Shown here in pieces: positions 17,429 through 26,952 of a stretch of DNA of 64,000 nucleotides. The notes under the pieces are model-generated. The model saw only the letters and a program-made list of their open reading frames with translations. It did no database searches and had not been told where the DNA came from. This DNA is from Amycolatopsis balhimycina FH 1894 (GTDB lineage: Bacteria > Actinomycetota > Actinomycetes > Mycobacteriales > Pseudonocardiaceae), in NCBI RefSeq assembly GCF_000384295.1, contig NZ_KB913037.1:5452822-5516821 (forward strand), written 5' to 3'. The position numbers and the translations under genes are program-made. Within the stretch, counting starts at the first letter, position 1, and the number at the start of each line of letters is the position of its first letter.

Positions 17429-18004
17429 ATGAGTGTCATGGAATGGCCTCACCATCTGCTGTCCCTCGACGACTGGATGGAACTCCCGGCAACACGGGAG
17501 TTCCATGTCGAAGTGGTCGAAGGGGTCCTTCTCGTGTCACCGCGCCCGTTGTCTCTCCATCAACGTGCCGTCGCGCGGCTGACGTATTGGCTCGACGAGC
17601 AGATCCCGGGCGAGTTCACTGCACTGCACGAGACCGAGATGGTGGTCGCCGAGGTGCCGCTCACCGTCCGGGTGCCCGATGTGATGGTGGTACCGACCGC
17701 CCTCGTGGAGACGAATCCGGCCCGGTTGGCTGTCGGTGAGGTGCGACTGGCCGTCGAAGTCCTGTCCGAGGGGAGCAAGCGGACCGATCGGGTCATGAAG
17801 TTCTCCGAGTACGCCGAGGCCGGTATCGAGCATTACTGGATCGTCGACCTCGACTCGCCGGTCAGCATGACCACCTACCGGCTCATCGACGAGGACTACG
17901 AGAACTTCGGCGAGTTCTCCGGGCTCGCCGAACTCGAATTCGCCGGCGCTCGTCTCACCATCGACCTGAACGCCCTCACCACCCGGCACGCTCAGCAGCC
18001 ATAG
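17429..18004 (+). CDS. Uma2-family (DUF820) PD-(D/E)XK nuclease-like protein
   Basis: A 191-residue protein of the Uma2/DUF820 restriction-endonuclease-like fold. VRVPDVMVV supplies the catalytic Asp and LAVEVLSEGSKRTDRVMK supplies E-x-L/S then a downstream Lys, followed by FSEYAEAGIEHYWIVD, the family signature. Such proteins occur in multiple copies in cyanobacteria and actinomycetes and their targets are unknown. The ATG at 17429 has AGGAG at the right distance. It stands alone between the sugar operon and a divergent secreted-protein gene. The 132-bp gap before it shows no clear promoter or repeat. Confidence 0.88.
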   Translation: MSVMEWPHHLLSLDDWMELPATREFHVEVVEGVLLVSPRPLSLHQRAVARLTYWLDEQIPGEFTALHETEMVVAEVPLTVRVPDVMVVPTALVETNPARLAVGEVRLAVEVLSEGSKRTDRVMKFSEYAEAGIEHYWIVDLDSPVSMTTYRLIDEDYENFGEFSGLAELEFAGARLTIDLNALTTRHAQQP

Positions 18005-18185
18005 CGCTCTCCGACGTGGATGACGGCGGCGCCGACGTGATCGCCGACGCCGCCGTCGCGGAGCCGCCCCGACACGCTGTGACTCAGGTCAGCAGGCATG
18101 CGGCGGCGAAGACTGCCCCCGAGTTACGTCCGGAGGACAATCTAGCTCTCAGTCACGTCGCGTGGGATTGCGGTTACACAACGTT

Positions 18186-18797
18186 TCAGCCGTGGCCGAC
18201 GCCCGTGTTGCCCGCCGGGAGTTCGTTGCCCGCCGCGTCGTAGGCCTTGAGGTCCGCCGGCTCGGCTACGCCCGGGTCGAACCAGAACACGACCACGTTC
18301 GGGTCCGCGCTCCAGCGCGCCTGGTGCGCCACCCCCGTCGAGGCCGAGATCTTCGCGGCCGGGCCGGCGTAGTAGCCGAAGGTCGGCACGTCGTGGCCGT
18401 TGACGTTCAGGCCGCCGGACACCGCGTGGAAGCCCGGCGCCTTGTCGGAGCCGGCCGTCTCGTTGGTGACGATCAGGTCCGTCAGCCCGCCCGCCGCGTC
18501 GCGCGCGCCGGCCATGACGCCGAACGTCGTCTCCGGGAGCCGCGGTTGCTGCAGCTTCACGCCGTAGAAGACCAGGTCACCGAGGCCCGACGGGATGACG
18601 TCGCCCAGCACCTCGTGCTCGGACGCCGCGACGCGCGTGGGCGGGGGCGAAACCGGGGCGGCCACGGCGGCCGGTGCGGCGGGCGCGGTGGGTGCGGCGG
18701 GCGTGGAGGCGGCGTTCGCGGTGGTCAGGACGCCGGACACCACCAGCGCGCCGCACGCGGCGGCGACCGCGCCGGCCACGAAAAGGCGTTTCCTCAT
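18186..18797 (-). CDS. Secreted protein, stand-alone copy of the sigma-partner ectodomain
   Basis: A 203-residue protein with a Sec signal peptide (basic MRKR, hydrophobic core, cleavage near TANAA) and an Ala/Pro linker of about 30 residues. Its domain closely resembles the extracellular part of the membrane protein encoded at 19445-20155. Shared elements are GDLVFYG / GELVFYA, FGYYAGPAAKI / [11 protein letters not shown], and WSADPNVVVFWFDPG / [15 protein letters not shown]. No enzyme motif is visible. It is divergent from the sigma factor gene, so the two may share regulation. The 180 bp downstream of it hold nothing recognisable. Confidence 0.75.
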   Translation of the reverse strand: MRKRLFVAGAVAAACGALVVSGVLTTANAASTPAAPTAPAAPAAVAAPVSPPPTRVAASEHEVLGDVIPSGLGDLVFYGVKLQQPRLPETTFGVMAGARDAAGGLTDLIVTNETAGSDKAPGFHAVSGGLNVNGHDVPTFGYYAGPAAKISASTGVAHQARWSADPNVVVFWFDPGVAEPADLKAYDAAGNELPAGNTGVGHG

Positions 18798-18938
18798 GGG
18801 CTTTCTCCCTCAGTCGGCTCCCCGGCCGCGCCGGGGAGCAAGATCGTCCACACCTCAGTACGCGGGTACGCTCGAAAAGGTTGAGAGCAACCTTTCCGTG
18901 GCCCGGCCGTCAGTGAAAAGGGACGAAAAGAGGTGGGC

Positions 18939-19448
18939 ATGGCGCGCGGCGACGAGGAGTTCGCGGAGTTCGTCCGCGTTTCGTCGGCCCGGCTCACCCA
19001 CGCCGCGTACCTGCTCACCGGCGACCGCCACCAGGCGGAGGACGCCGCCCAGACCGCCTTCACGCGCACGTACGCGGCCTGGTCGCGCGTCCGGCACAAG
19101 GACGCCTACGGCTACGCCCGCACGGTCCTGGTCAACCACGTCATCGACGGCTGGCGGCGCCCCATCCGCGAGTACGCCACCGAAGCCATGCCCGAGCGGC
19201 CGGACCGCCTCGACGTCGACAAGGCCGTCACCCAGCGCGCGTGGCTCACCGCGGTGCTGAAGAAGCTGACCGACCGCGAACGCTCCGTCGTCGTGCTGCG
19301 CCACTTCTTCGACCTGCCCGAAGCCGACGTGGCGCGTGAACTCGGCGTTTCGCTGGGTACCGTGAAGAGCACGAATTCGCGGGCTCTGGCCAAGCTGCGG
19401 GTCGAAGTAGGCCCGGAGGACACGCTGATCGGAGGGAGCGGGCGATGA
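18939..19448 (+). CDS. SigE-family ECF-like RNA polymerase sigma factor
   Basis: A 169-residue sigma-70 family protein of the actinobacterial SigE subfamily. Region 2 covers about residues 5-75 (EFAEFVRVSSARLTHAAYLL, QAEDAAQTAFTRTYAAW). Region 4 covers about 105-160 (LPEADVARELGVSLGTVKS, a helix-turn-helix). The ATG at 18939 is favoured over a GTG 6 bp earlier because AGAGG stands about seven bases before it. The last codons overlap the ATG of the next gene, a membrane protein, in the usual sigma/anti-sigma arrangement. Confidence 0.9.
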   Translation: MARGDEEFAEFVRVSSARLTHAAYLLTGDRHQAEDAAQTAFTRTYAAWSRVRHKDAYGYARTVLVNHVIDGWRRPIREYATEAMPERPDRLDVDKAVTQRAWLTAVLKKLTDRERSVVVLRHFFDLPEADVARELGVSLGTVKSTNSRALAKLRVEVGPEDTLIGGSGR

Positions 19449-20155
19449 ACGATCTCGACGACTTCCGCGCCGCGCTCCGGCAGCCGCCCGACGAGCCGTT
19501 CGCCGAGCCGGACCTGGCCAGGATCATGGCCGATGGCACGCGGCTCCGCCGTCGCCGCCGCGTGCTGACCGGCGCCGCCGGGATCGCCGCCGCGGCCGCC
19601 GTCGTGCTCGTGGTGGTGTTCGCCGTCCAGCTGCGGCAGCCCGCGCCGGCGCCGGTCGCGCAGCCGCCGTCGCCCCCACCGGCCTTGTCGACGGCGTCCC
19701 CGGCGCCGCCCGTGGAGCAGCCGGTCGGAGACGTCGTCGGCACCGGGATCCGGACCCAGGCCGGCGAGCTCGTCTTCTACGCGCGGGCCATCGACCTGCC
19801 GCAGCTGCCGGGCGTCCGCTTCGGCCTGGTGGCCGGCTTCCGGTCCGGGACCTCGCTGCAGTCCGCGCTGGTCACGAACGAGGTCCGGGGCTCCGACCGG
19901 TCGTTCGGCTTCCACGCCACCGACGGCGGCGAGATCATCGGCGACCAGCTCGTCCCGGTCTTCGGCTACTTCGCCGGGCCGGCGGCCAGAATCACCACCA
20001 CGGTCCACGGCGCCACGGTGGAAGCCAAGCTGGCGAAGTGGACCGCCGACCCGAATGTGGTCTTCTTCTGGTTCGACCCTGCAGGGGTCCCGGACTCGGC
20101 GTCGCTGACGCCGCTCGTCGCGTACGACGGCAACGGCAAGCGCCTCACCAAATAG
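19445..20155 (+). CDS. Membrane protein, probable anti-sigma partner
   Basis: A 236-residue protein with a short cytoplasmic N-terminus ([28 protein letters not shown]), an Arg-rich patch, one transmembrane helix at about residues 42-62, a proline-rich linker and an extracellular domain of about 140 residues. That domain is paralogous to the secreted protein at 18186-18797. The position directly after the sigma gene with ATGA overlap suggests anti-sigma function. No zinc-binding HxxxCxxC motif is present, so the binding mode would be atypical. The role is inferred from position. Confidence 0.7.
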   Translation: MNDLDDFRAALRQPPDEPFAEPDLARIMADGTRLRRRRRVLTGAAGIAAAAAVVLVVVFAVQLRQPAPAPVAQPPSPPPALSTASPAPPVEQPVGDVVGTGIRTQAGELVFYARAIDLPQLPGVRFGLVAGFRSGTSLQSALVTNEVRGSDRSFGFHATDGGEIIGDQLVPVFGYFAGPAARITTTVHGATVEAKLAKWTADPNVVFFWFDPAGVPDSASLTPLVAYDGNGKRLTK

Positions 20156-20195
20156 GCGGTACACGGCAACGCCCGGTGGGCGTAAGAACCCCACC

Positions 20196-21581
20196 GTGAC
20201 CTCTCGACGAGCATTCCTCACCGCGTCGGCCGTTATCGGAATGACGGCCGCCGTCCCGGCCGGCGCCGCCGAACCCGGGGACCGCGGGCCCGGTGGCCCG
20301 GTCCGCCCGCAGCGCCCGGATCCGGAGCTGCGTGCCTTGCTGCGCCAGGTCGACGAACGGCGGATCGAAGCGACCGTCCGGCGGCTGGCCGCGTTCGGCA
20401 CCCGGCACACGCTGTCCGCCCAGGACGACAGCTCCCGCGGCATCGGCGCCGCGCGTGACTGGCTCTTCGCGCAGTTCCAGCAGGTCGCGGCCGCTTCCGG
20501 GGGACGGCTGACCGTCGAGCTGCAGTCGTACGTCCAGCCGCCCGCCGACCGGATCCCGGTGCCGACGAAGATCACCAACGTCGTTGCGACGCTGCGCGGG
20601 TCCACCGATTCCGGCCGCGTGTACGTCGTCTCGGGGCACTACGACTCCCGATGTTCCGACGTCATGGACTTCACCAAGGACGCGCCCGGCGCGGACGACG
20701 ACGCTTCGGGCGTCGCGGTCTCACTGGAGCTGGCCCGGGTGCTCTCGACGCGGCAGCCGGCCGCGACGATCGTCTTCGCCGCCGTCGCGGGCGAAGAACA
20801 GGGCCTGTACGGCTCACGGTTCATGGCGCAGCAGTTCAAGGCGGCCGGCACCGACGTCCAGGCGATGTTCACCGACGACATCGTCGGCGCCAGCCGCGCC
20901 GACGACGGCACGCGCGACCCGTTCACGATCCGTCTCTTCGCCGAGGGCGTCCCGACGGCGGAAACCCCGGCCGAGGCCACCCTGCGCCGCAGCATCGGCG
21001 GCGAGAACGACTCCCCGCCGCGGCAGCTGGCCCGGTTCGTCAAGTTCGTGGCGGAGAACGACGCCACCGGCATGAGCGTGCGGGTGATCTACCGGCGCGA
21101 CCGCTACCTGCGCGGCGGCGACCACATCGGCTTCCTCGAACAGGGCTACCCGGCGGCGCGGTTCACCGAGCCGAACGAGGACTTCGCGCACCAGCACCAG
21201 GACGTCCGCGTCGAGAACGGCGTCCAGTACGGCGACCTGCCGGAGTTCTGCGACTTCCCGTTCATCGCCCGGGTCGCCCGGGTGAACGGCGCCGCGCTGT
21301 GGTCGCTCGCCACCGCACCGGGCACGCCGAAGGGCGTGAAGATCCGCACAGCGGCGCTGACGAACGACTCCGAGCTGCTCTGGACCGCCACGCCCGGCGC
21401 CACGAGCTACGAAGTCCTCTGGCGCGAGACGACGGCCCCCGACTGGACGCACACCATCGACGTCGGCCCGGCGCTGACGGCGAAGATCGACCTGTCGAAG
21501 GACAACGTCTTCTTCGGCGTCCGGGCGGTGGGCTCCGACGGACGCCGGAGCCCGGCCGCGTTCCCGGTGCCGGTGAGCTAG
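20196..21581 (+). CDS. Secreted M28-family zinc aminopeptidase
   Basis: A 461-residue protein with a twin-arginine-like export signal ([13 protein letters not shown]). The M28 catalytic domain supplies the di-zinc ligands in order: SGHYDSR (His), PGADDDASG (bridging Asp), AGEEQGL (Glu base and Glu ligand), FTDDIVG (Asp) and a late His in the FAHQHQD region. The C-terminal 75 residues look like a fibronectin III-like beta domain ([22 protein letters not shown]). It probably removes N-terminal residues from peptides outside the cell. The GTG start has no clear Shine-Dalgarno. It converges on the Gfo/Idh gene with a 4-bp overlap. Confidence 0.88.
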   Translation: MTSRRAFLTASAVIGMTAAVPAGAAEPGDRGPGGPVRPQRPDPELRALLRQVDERRIEATVRRLAAFGTRHTLSAQDDSSRGIGAARDWLFAQFQQVAAASGGRLTVELQSYVQPPADRIPVPTKITNVVATLRGSTDSGRVYVVSGHYDSRCSDVMDFTKDAPGADDDASGVAVSLELARVLSTRQPAATIVFAAVAGEEQGLYGSRFMAQQFKAAGTDVQAMFTDDIVGASRADDGTRDPFTIRLFAEGVPTAETPAEATLRRSIGGENDSPPRQLARFVKFVAENDATGMSVRVIYRRDRYLRGGDHIGFLEQGYPAARFTEPNEDFAHQHQDVRVENGVQYGDLPEFCDFPFIARVARVNGAALWSLATAPGTPKGVKIRTAALTNDSELLWTATPGATSYEVLWRETTAPDWTHTIDVGPALTAKIDLSKDNVFFGVRAVGSDGRRSPAAFPVPVS

Positions 21582-22534
21582 GCCGCCGCCTGCGTCAGGA
21601 CCTGCTCGACGACGTGGTGCGACGGCAGGATCAGGTCGCGCTCGGTGTCGGCGTCGATCTTGCCTTCGAGGAGGTCGCAGAAGCGGTCCAGCTGGGTCGC
21701 GAGGGGCTCCCGCGCAGTGACGAGCTCCGGGATCTCGATGACCGTCTGCTGCCGGTAGCCGAGGCCGTCGAGGGTGACGGAGTCGTGCGAGACGTGCCGG
21801 TAGATCGTGACGTCGCGGCGCAGCAGGTCGATCTCGATCAGCCGGTCGAGCTCGGACACGACCAGTGACCGGACCTTCTTCTGGCCCAGCCGGGACGCCG
21901 ACACCGTGGCCAGGCCGGTCGGGAACGACAGCACCGTCTCGATGGTGTCCTCGGCGCCTTCGACCGACTGCGGGTGGAAGTAGCCGGCGCCGGACGTCAC
22001 GCGCGACGGCGTCGCCCCGCCGAAGAACTGGATCGCCAGGTCGACGTCGTGCACCAGCAGGTCCCACGCGACGCCGGTCTTGATCCGCGGCGCGTATGGG
22101 CCGTGCCGGCGCGCCATCAGGTGGATCGGCTCCTGCACCAGCGCCCGCGCGGTCATGACCGCCGGGTTGTAGCGCTCCAGCAGCCCGCACATCAGCGGGA
22201 TGTTCTTCTTCGCCGACAACGCGACGATCTCCTGCGACAGCTCGAAGCTGTTGCAGACCGGCTTTTCCACCAGCAGCGGCTTGTCCTGGCCGAGGATCTC
22301 CTGCGCCAGGCCGTAGTGCGCCTCGGTGGCCGACGCCAGCACCACGGCGTCCACATCGGACAGTGAGCCGAGCTCGGGCGTCCACTGCGTCTCGTACCGC
22401 TCCGCGACGGCCTTGCCCGCTTCCTCGCGCGGATCGATCACGCGCACCAGCTCCACGCGTTCGTTGCCGGCGAGCACGCGGGCGTGGAGGGAACCCATGT
22501 TCCCCGTGCCGACAACAGCGATCCGATGCGTCAT
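21578..22534 (-). CDS. Gfo/Idh/MocA dehydrogenase (GnnA/WbpB-like)
   Basis: A 318-residue NAD(P)-dependent dehydrogenase. The N-terminal [17 protein letters not shown] is the Rossmann motif, [17 protein letters not shown] and [10 protein letters not shown] are the family's EKP region, and [16 protein letters not shown] carries the conserved Asp-His pair. It is coupled to a DegT aminotransferase by an ATGA overlap. A Gfo/Idh plus DegT pair next to an LpxA gene matches GnnA-GnnB of Acidithiobacillus, which convert UDP-GlcNAc to its 3-amino derivative. A WbpB-like role on a uronic acid is the alternative. Confidence 0.88.
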   Translation of the reverse strand: MTHRIAVVGTGNMGSLHARVLAGNERVELVRVIDPREEAGKAVAERYETQWTPELGSLSDVDAVVLASATEAHYGLAQEILGQDKPLLVEKPVCNSFELSQEIVALSAKKNIPLMCGLLERYNPAVMTARALVQEPIHLMARRHGPYAPRIKTGVAWDLLVHDVDLAIQFFGGATPSRVTSGAGYFHPQSVEGAEDTIETVLSFPTGLATVSASRLGQKKVRSLVVSELDRLIEIDLLRRDVTIYRHVSHDSVTLDGLGYRQQTVIEIPELVTAREPLATQLDRFCDLLEGKIDADTERDLILPSHHVVEQVLTQAAA

Positions 22535-23637
22535 GCGCCCAGTACCTCGCGAACGGTTTCGATGATGGTGTCCAGGTCGGACTCGGTCAGATGCGGGTGC
22601 ACCGGCAGCGAAAGCGCCTGCTCGGCGACCGACTGCGCCACCGGGAAGTCCTCGACGCGCGCGCCGGGGATCAGGTCGTGACCCGCGTAGCAGTCGTAGT
22701 CGAAGACGATCTTCGGGTAGTAGATGCCGTTGCCGATGCCGCGCTCGGTGAGCGCCGCGGCCAGCTCGTCGCGCGAGAGGAACGCGTGCGGCCCGACCAG
22801 CACGGTGTACTGGTGCCACACGTGCTCGCGGCCCGGCAGCACCTTCGGCACCTCGAGGCCCGGCGTGCCCGCGAGACCCTCCGAGAGCCGCTTCGCGTTC
22901 GCCTGGCGGGCGGCGGTCAGCTGGTCGAGCTTCGTCAGCTGCGGGATGCCGACGGCGGCGTGCAGGTCGGTCATCCGGTAGTTGTGCCCGGCGACCTCGT
23001 ACTGGTAGCGAGCACGCATGCCCTGGTTGCGCAGCACGCGCAGCTTGTCGGCCAGCGCGTCGTCGTCGGTGGTGATGACGCCGCCCTCGGCGGTGGTGAT
23101 GTTCTTCGTCGCGTACAGCGAGAAGCAGCCGATGCCGAACGAGCCGGCCTGCTTGCCCTCGAACGACGCGCCGACGGCCTGCGCGGAGTCCTCGATGACC
23201 TTCAGGCCGTGCTCGGCCGCCAGCGGTGCGAGCTTGCCCATGTCCGCCGTCTGGCCGTAGAGGTGCACGGGCATGAGCACCTTCGTGCGGTCCGTCACCG
23301 CCTTGGCGACGGCGTCCGGGTCGATCGCGAAGTCGTCGCGCCGGATGTCGGCGAACCGGACGGTCGCGCCGGCCTCGAGGATCGCGTTGAGCGTCGCGAC
23401 GAAGGTGAACGGCGAGGTGATGACCTCGTCACCCGGCTTCAGGTCGAGCACCTGGAGCGCGGCGACCAGCGCGGTCGTCCCGTTGTTGACCGCGATCGCG
23501 TGCTTCGTCCCGGAGACCGCCGCGAAGGCGTCTTCGAAGCGCTTGACCATCGGTCCCTGTGCGATGGCGCCGGAGCGCAGCACCTCGACGACGAGGTCCT
23601 CCGCGTCGCGGACGTCGACCACAGTGATGGGGATCAT
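22531..23637 (-). CDS. DegT-family sugar aminotransferase (GnnB/WbpE-like)
   Basis: A 368-residue PLP aminotransferase. Landmarks are [49 protein letters not shown] (pyridine Asp) and the Schiff-base lysine in [32 protein letters not shown] and the late [11 protein letters not shown] are typical of the WbpE/GnnB/PseC branch. It would aminate a 3-keto nucleotide sugar made by the coupled dehydrogenase. ATG at 23637 follows a GAGAGAGA purine run. The 149-bp gap to the divergent LpxA-like gene must hold both promoters. Confidence 0.9.
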   Translation of the reverse strand: MIPITVVDVRDAEDLVVEVLRSGAIAQGPMVKRFEDAFAAVSGTKHAIAVNNGTTALVAALQVLDLKPGDEVITSPFTFVATLNAILEAGATVRFADIRRDDFAIDPDAVAKAVTDRTKVLMPVHLYGQTADMGKLAPLAAEHGLKVIEDSAQAVGASFEGKQAGSFGIGCFSLYATKNITTAEGGVITTDDDALADKLRVLRNQGMRARYQYEVAGHNYRMTDLHAAVGIPQLTKLDQLTAARQANAKRLSEGLAGTPGLEVPKVLPGREHVWHQYTVLVGPHAFLSRDELAAALTERGIGNGIYYPKIVFDYDCYAGHDLIPGARVEDFPVAQSVAEQALSLPVHPHLTESDLDTIIETVREVLGA

Positions 23638-23786
23638 GGGCTGTCTCTCTCGGCAGGCGATTTCGGCGCGTCCGGTACAGTGAGCCGCCGGTTCTGCGCC
23701 CGGCCGCCCTGCATCAACGCGGGCCACACGTTACCGGGCGCGGTAGCACGCCCAGTACCCAGCCGCCGACGAACGGATACCCGCCC

Positions 23787-24506
23787 GTGGCCAACCGCAT
23801 CCACCCGACCGCCGTCATCGGCGAAGGCGTCGAACTCGGCGAGGACAACGTCGTCGGCCCGTTCACCGTGATCGCCGGGCCGGCCAGGATCGGCGACGGC
23901 AACTGGATCGGCCCGCACGTGACGATCGGCACACCCGGCGAGGATCGTAACCGTCCCCATCCCGCCTCCTGGGAAGACGCTCTGACCGGTGACCCGGATC
24001 ACGACGGCCACGGTGTCGTCATCGGCAGCCGCAACCGCATCCGGGAGTACGTGAGTGTTCACCAAGGAACCTGGCGGACAACGACCGTCGGCAGCGACGG
24101 CTACTACCTCCGCAACTCCCACATCGCGCACGACTGCCTGGTCGGCGACGGCGTGACGATCGCCTCCAACGCCGTCACGGGTGGCCACTGCCACATCTGG
24201 GACGGCGCGAACCTCGGCATGGGCGCGATCCTGCACCAGAAGGTCGTGATCGGCCCCGGCTCGATGATCGGGATGGGCTCGGCGGTGCGGCGCGAGATCG
24301 GCGCGTTCACCATCGCCGTCGGCAACCCGGCTCGCGTCACCGGCATCAACGTCGTGGGCCTGTCCCGTCGCGGTCTCGACGAGGAGACGATCGAGGCTCT
24401 CGGGCCGTGGCTGAAGGGCAAGGAAGGTCTCCCGGACGTCACGCTGCCCGAAGACCTCTCTACCTTGGTAAAGGCGTGGGACGCCCGCCCGCGCGAAGAG
24501 CACTAG
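23787..24506 (+). CDS. LpxA-type acyl-ACP:UDP-amino-sugar acyltransferase
   Basis: A 239-residue left-handed beta-helix protein that is LpxA-like beyond the hexapeptide repeats. It shares [17 protein letters not shown] and SHIAHDC with LpxA; His115 in that last motif matches the general-base His125 of E. coli LpxA. The post-helix segment [18 protein letters not shown] also follows LpxA. LpxA transfers a hydroxyacyl chain from ACP to UDP-GlcNAc or its 3-amino form. The gene lies beside a GnnA/GnnB-like pair and just before an ACP gene, so an N-acylated 3-amino sugar is a plausible product. The GTG start is assumed. It is surprising in a Gram-positive that has no lipid A. Confidence 0.88.
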   Translation: MANRIHPTAVIGEGVELGEDNVVGPFTVIAGPARIGDGNWIGPHVTIGTPGEDRNRPHPASWEDALTGDPDHDGHGVVIGSRNRIREYVSVHQGTWRTTTVGSDGYYLRNSHIAHDCLVGDGVTIASNAVTGGHCHIWDGANLGMGAILHQKVVIGPGSMIGMGSAVRREIGAFTIAVGNPARVTGINVVGLSRRGLDEETIEALGPWLKGKEGLPDVTLPEDLSTLVKAWDARPREEH

Positions 24507-24517
24507 GAGTCATGGCT

Positions 24518-24760
24518 ATGTCGGTTGCCCCCAAGCTGCGTGAGGTCTTCGTCGAGGCGCTGGACCTCGACGGCGACGTGGACGTCGAGAACCTGAAGTA
24601 CCGCGACATCGAGGCGTGGGACTCGGTCGGCCACATGGCGCTGGTCGCGGCCATCGAGGACGAGTTCGACGTCGAGTTCGACACCGACCAGGTGATCGAC
24701 ATGTCGAGCTTCAAGGTCGCCGTGGACATGGTCACCGAGCTGCAGTCGAAGAATGACTGA
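24518..24760 (+). CDS. Dedicated acyl carrier protein
   Basis: An 80-residue acidic four-helix carrier protein. Ser36 in AWDSVGHM is the phosphopantetheine attachment site, followed by the recognition helix (ALVAAIEDEFDVEFD). It would carry the acyl or aminoacyl group used by the neighbouring ligase, SDR, LpxA-like and LuxE/LuxC-like proteins. Two in-frame ATGs exist; the one at 24518 has AGGAG eight bases upstream, whereas the one at 24512 has it only two bases away. The 3' end overlaps the SDR gene by 8 bp. Confidence 0.92.
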   Translation: MSVAPKLREVFVEALDLDGDVDVENLKYRDIEAWDSVGHMALVAAIEDEFDVEFDTDQVIDMSSFKVAVDMVTELQSKND

Positions 24761-25484
24761 TTTGTCGGGTCGTGTCGCGCTCGTCACCGGCGGGACGCGG
24801 GGGATCGGCCTGGCCACCGCCCGCGCGCTCGCCGAGGCGGGTGCGACGGTCGTGCTGACCGGACGTGACGAGGCTCGCGCCAAGGAGGCTGCTTCGGCGG
24901 CCGGCGCGGCAGCAGGGCTCGCCCTCGACGTCACGGACGCGAAGGCGGTGTCTTCGCTGGTCAGGAGCGTCGCCAAGGAGCACGGAAAGCTCGACATCGT
25001 GGTCGCCAACGCGGGGATCATGGAGGACGCGCTCCTCGGGATGATCCGCGAGGAGCTCGTCGACATGACGCTGAGCACGAACGTCGCCGGCACGCTGCAC
25101 ACCGTGCAGGCCGCGGCCCGGGCGATGTTGCGGAAGAAGTCCGGCGCGATCGTGGTGCTCGCCTCGATCGTCGGCGAGTACGGAAGCGCTGGTCAGACGG
25201 TGTATGCGGCGTCGAAGGCGGCGGTGGCGAACATCGCGCGTTCGGCGGCGAAGGAGCTCGGCCGCTCCGGCATCCGGGTCAACGCGGTCGCTCCGGGCGT
25301 GATCGAGACCGACCTGACCGCAGGCCTGAGCGAGGACGCGAAGGCGGAAAACTCGAGCCGGACGCCGCTCGGGCGGCTGGGCCGGCCCGAAGAAGTGGCG
25401 AACGCGATCCGGTTCCTGGTGAGTGACGAAGCTTCGTTCATCACCGGCCAGGTGCTGGGAATCGACGGAGGCTTGGTGCTGTGA
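24753..25484 (+). CDS. FabG-like short-chain dehydrogenase/reductase
   Basis: A 243-residue classical SDR. VTGGTRGIGLATA binds NADP(H), VVANAGIM is the NAG motif, and the catalytic set is Ser in LASIVGEYG plus YAASKAA (Tyr-x-x-x-Lys). FITGQVLGIDGG closes the family pattern. In this context it probably reduces a 3-oxoacyl group on the ACP encoded upstream, giving a 3-hydroxyacyl-ACP. It overlaps both neighbours (8 bp with the ACP gene, 4 bp with the ligase gene), which indicates tight translational coupling. Confidence 0.92.
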   Translation: MTDLSGRVALVTGGTRGIGLATARALAEAGATVVLTGRDEARAKEAASAAGAAAGLALDVTDAKAVSSLVRSVAKEHGKLDIVVANAGIMEDALLGMIREELVDMTLSTNVAGTLHTVQAAARAMLRKKSGAIVVLASIVGEYGSAGQTVYAASKAAVANIARSAAKELGRSGIRVNAVAPGVIETDLTAGLSEDAKAENSSRTPLGRLGRPEEVANAIRFLVSDEASFITGQVLGIDGGLVL

Positions 25485-26875
25485 CGTTGCTGGGTGCGGG
25501 AGCTCGGCTGGTGGACGTGGCCGGGGGCCGCACGCTGGCCGGCGCGGAACTGGCGGCCGAGGTCGGCCGCTCGATGGAGGCGCTGAGCGCGCTGCCGACC
25601 GGCGTCGTGTTCGCGCGGATGTCGGTCGACCTGCCGAGCGTGCTGACCTACCTGGGCGCGTTCGAGTCCGGCCGGGCGATCGCGCTGATCGACCCGGCGT
25701 TGGACGCCGACGTGCTGGCCGGGCTGGTCTCGCGGTTCCGGCCGGCGGCCGTGCTGTCGGCTTCCGGCGACGCGCCGGAGGGGTACTTCGTCCGGGGTGA
25801 CGACTGGGTCCGCTCTTCGGCCGACGGTGTCGTACCGCACCCTGATCTCGCCGTCCTGCTCCCGACCAGCGGATCCACCGGCAACCCGAAGCTCGTCCGG
25901 CTCTCGCGCCACGCGATCCTGGCCAACGCCGAAGCCATCGCGCAGGTGCTGGACATCGACGCCGACGAGGTAGCGCCCACCTGCCTGCCGCTGCACTACA
26001 GCTACGGCCTGTCGGTGCTGAACTCGCACCTGGTGCGGGACGCGACCGTGGTGATCGAGCCGTCCGGCGTGCTCGGCCGCGGCTTCTGGGACGCCGTGAA
26101 CACCTACGGCGTCACGTCCCTCTCGGGCGTCCCGTACCACTACGAAATGCTGCGGCGGCTCAAGTTCGACCCCGCGAAGTACCCGACGCTGCGGACGTTG
26201 ACGCAGGCGGGTGGGAAGCTGCGCGACGAGCTGATCGCCGAGTTCAACGACAAGATGCTCGCCGTCGGCGGCCGGATGTACGTCATGTACGGCCAGACCG
26301 AGGCGTCGCCGCGGATGACGACGGTGCCCGCCGAGCGGCTGGCCGAAAAGCTCGGTTCCGCCGGGCCGGCGCTGCCGGGCGGGAAGTTCGCGGTCCGCCG
26401 GGACAACGGCTCGGAGACCACGCACCCGAAAATTGTCGGTGAGGTCGTCTACCGTGGGCCCAACGTGATGATGGGCTATGCGGACGACGAGTCCGGCCTG
26501 GCCAAGGGTGACGAGTACGGCGGCGTGCTGGCCACCGGTGACCTCGGGTACGTCGACGAAGAGGGGTACCTGTTCATCACCGGGCGGCTCAAGCGCATCG
26601 GCAAGGTGTTCGGCAACCGCGTCAGCCTCGACGACCTCGAGCAGGCCGTGCGCGTGGCGGCGGTCGGGATCGACGTGGTGGCGGCCGTGGCCGCCGGTGA
26701 CAAGGTCGTGCTGTTCGCCGAAGGGGCCGACAAGGACATCTGCAAGGACGCGTCGCGGGCGCTGTCCGAGCGGCTGCACCTGCACGTCAGCGGGTTCGAC
26801 GTGCGCCCGATCGAAACCGTGCCGCTGCTGGCCAGCGGCAAGATCGACTACCGGACCTTGGAGGGGCGGCTATGA
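25481..26875 (+). CDS. Acyl-adenylating ligase (ANL superfamily)
   Basis: A 464-residue adenylate-forming enzyme. PTSGSTGNPK is the A3 phosphate loop, MYGQTEASPR is A5, ATGDLGYVDEEGYLFITGR covers A7-A8, and SGKIDYRTLE supplies the C-terminal catalytic lysine. ANL members make acyl-AMP and then a thioester on CoA or a carrier protein. Directly downstream of an ACP and SDR, loading of that ACP is the likely job. The substrate could be a fatty, hydroxy or amino acid and cannot be read from the pocket by eye. A 26-codon reading frame follows with ATGA overlap. Confidence 0.9.
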   Translation: MTLLGAGARLVDVAGGRTLAGAELAAEVGRSMEALSALPTGVVFARMSVDLPSVLTYLGAFESGRAIALIDPALDADVLAGLVSRFRPAAVLSASGDAPEGYFVRGDDWVRSSADGVVPHPDLAVLLPTSGSTGNPKLVRLSRHAILANAEAIAQVLDIDADEVAPTCLPLHYSYGLSVLNSHLVRDATVVIEPSGVLGRGFWDAVNTYGVTSLSGVPYHYEMLRRLKFDPAKYPTLRTLTQAGGKLRDELIAEFNDKMLAVGGRMYVMYGQTEASPRMTTVPAERLAEKLGSAGPALPGGKFAVRRDNGSETTHPKIVGEVVYRGPNVMMGYADDESGLAKGDEYGGVLATGDLGYVDEEGYLFITGRLKRIGKVFGNRVSLDDLEQAVRVAAVGIDVVAAVAAGDKVVLFAEGADKDICKDASRALSERLHLHVSGFDVRPIETVPLLASGKIDYRTLEGRL

Positions 26876-26952
26876 GCGAGCTTGCGAGTGAATCATTCAA
26901 CACAGCGTTCGCCGCTCAGGCCGAACTGAGCGTCAGCGAGGTCGGCGCATGA
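26872..26952 (+). CDS. Possible 26-residue coupled small protein
   Basis: An ATG at 26872 overlaps the ligase stop as ATGA, and its own TGA (26950-26952) overlaps the ATG of the LuxE-like gene as ATGA. The reading frame encodes 26 residues starting MSELASESFN, with no membrane helix and several Ser/Glu/Ala residues. The exact double coupling suggests it is at least translated as a bridge between the two large genes. The stretch also contains GAATCATTCA, which resembles repeat arms elsewhere in the window, so it could be a repeat remnant. No family is recognised. Confidence 0.4.
   Translation: MSELASESFNTAFAAQAELSVSEVGA

Noticed and set aside
18005..18185. Small gene or RNA between the Uma2 and secreted-protein genes
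   Set aside because: A short plus-strand frame from 18016 has no ribosome binding site or motif, and no stable hairpin was evident.
24407..24511. N-terminal extension of the acyl carrier protein
   Set aside because: The extension overlaps the LpxA-like gene and is Arg/Pro-rich. The Shine-Dalgarno at 24505-24509 fits the ATG at 24518.
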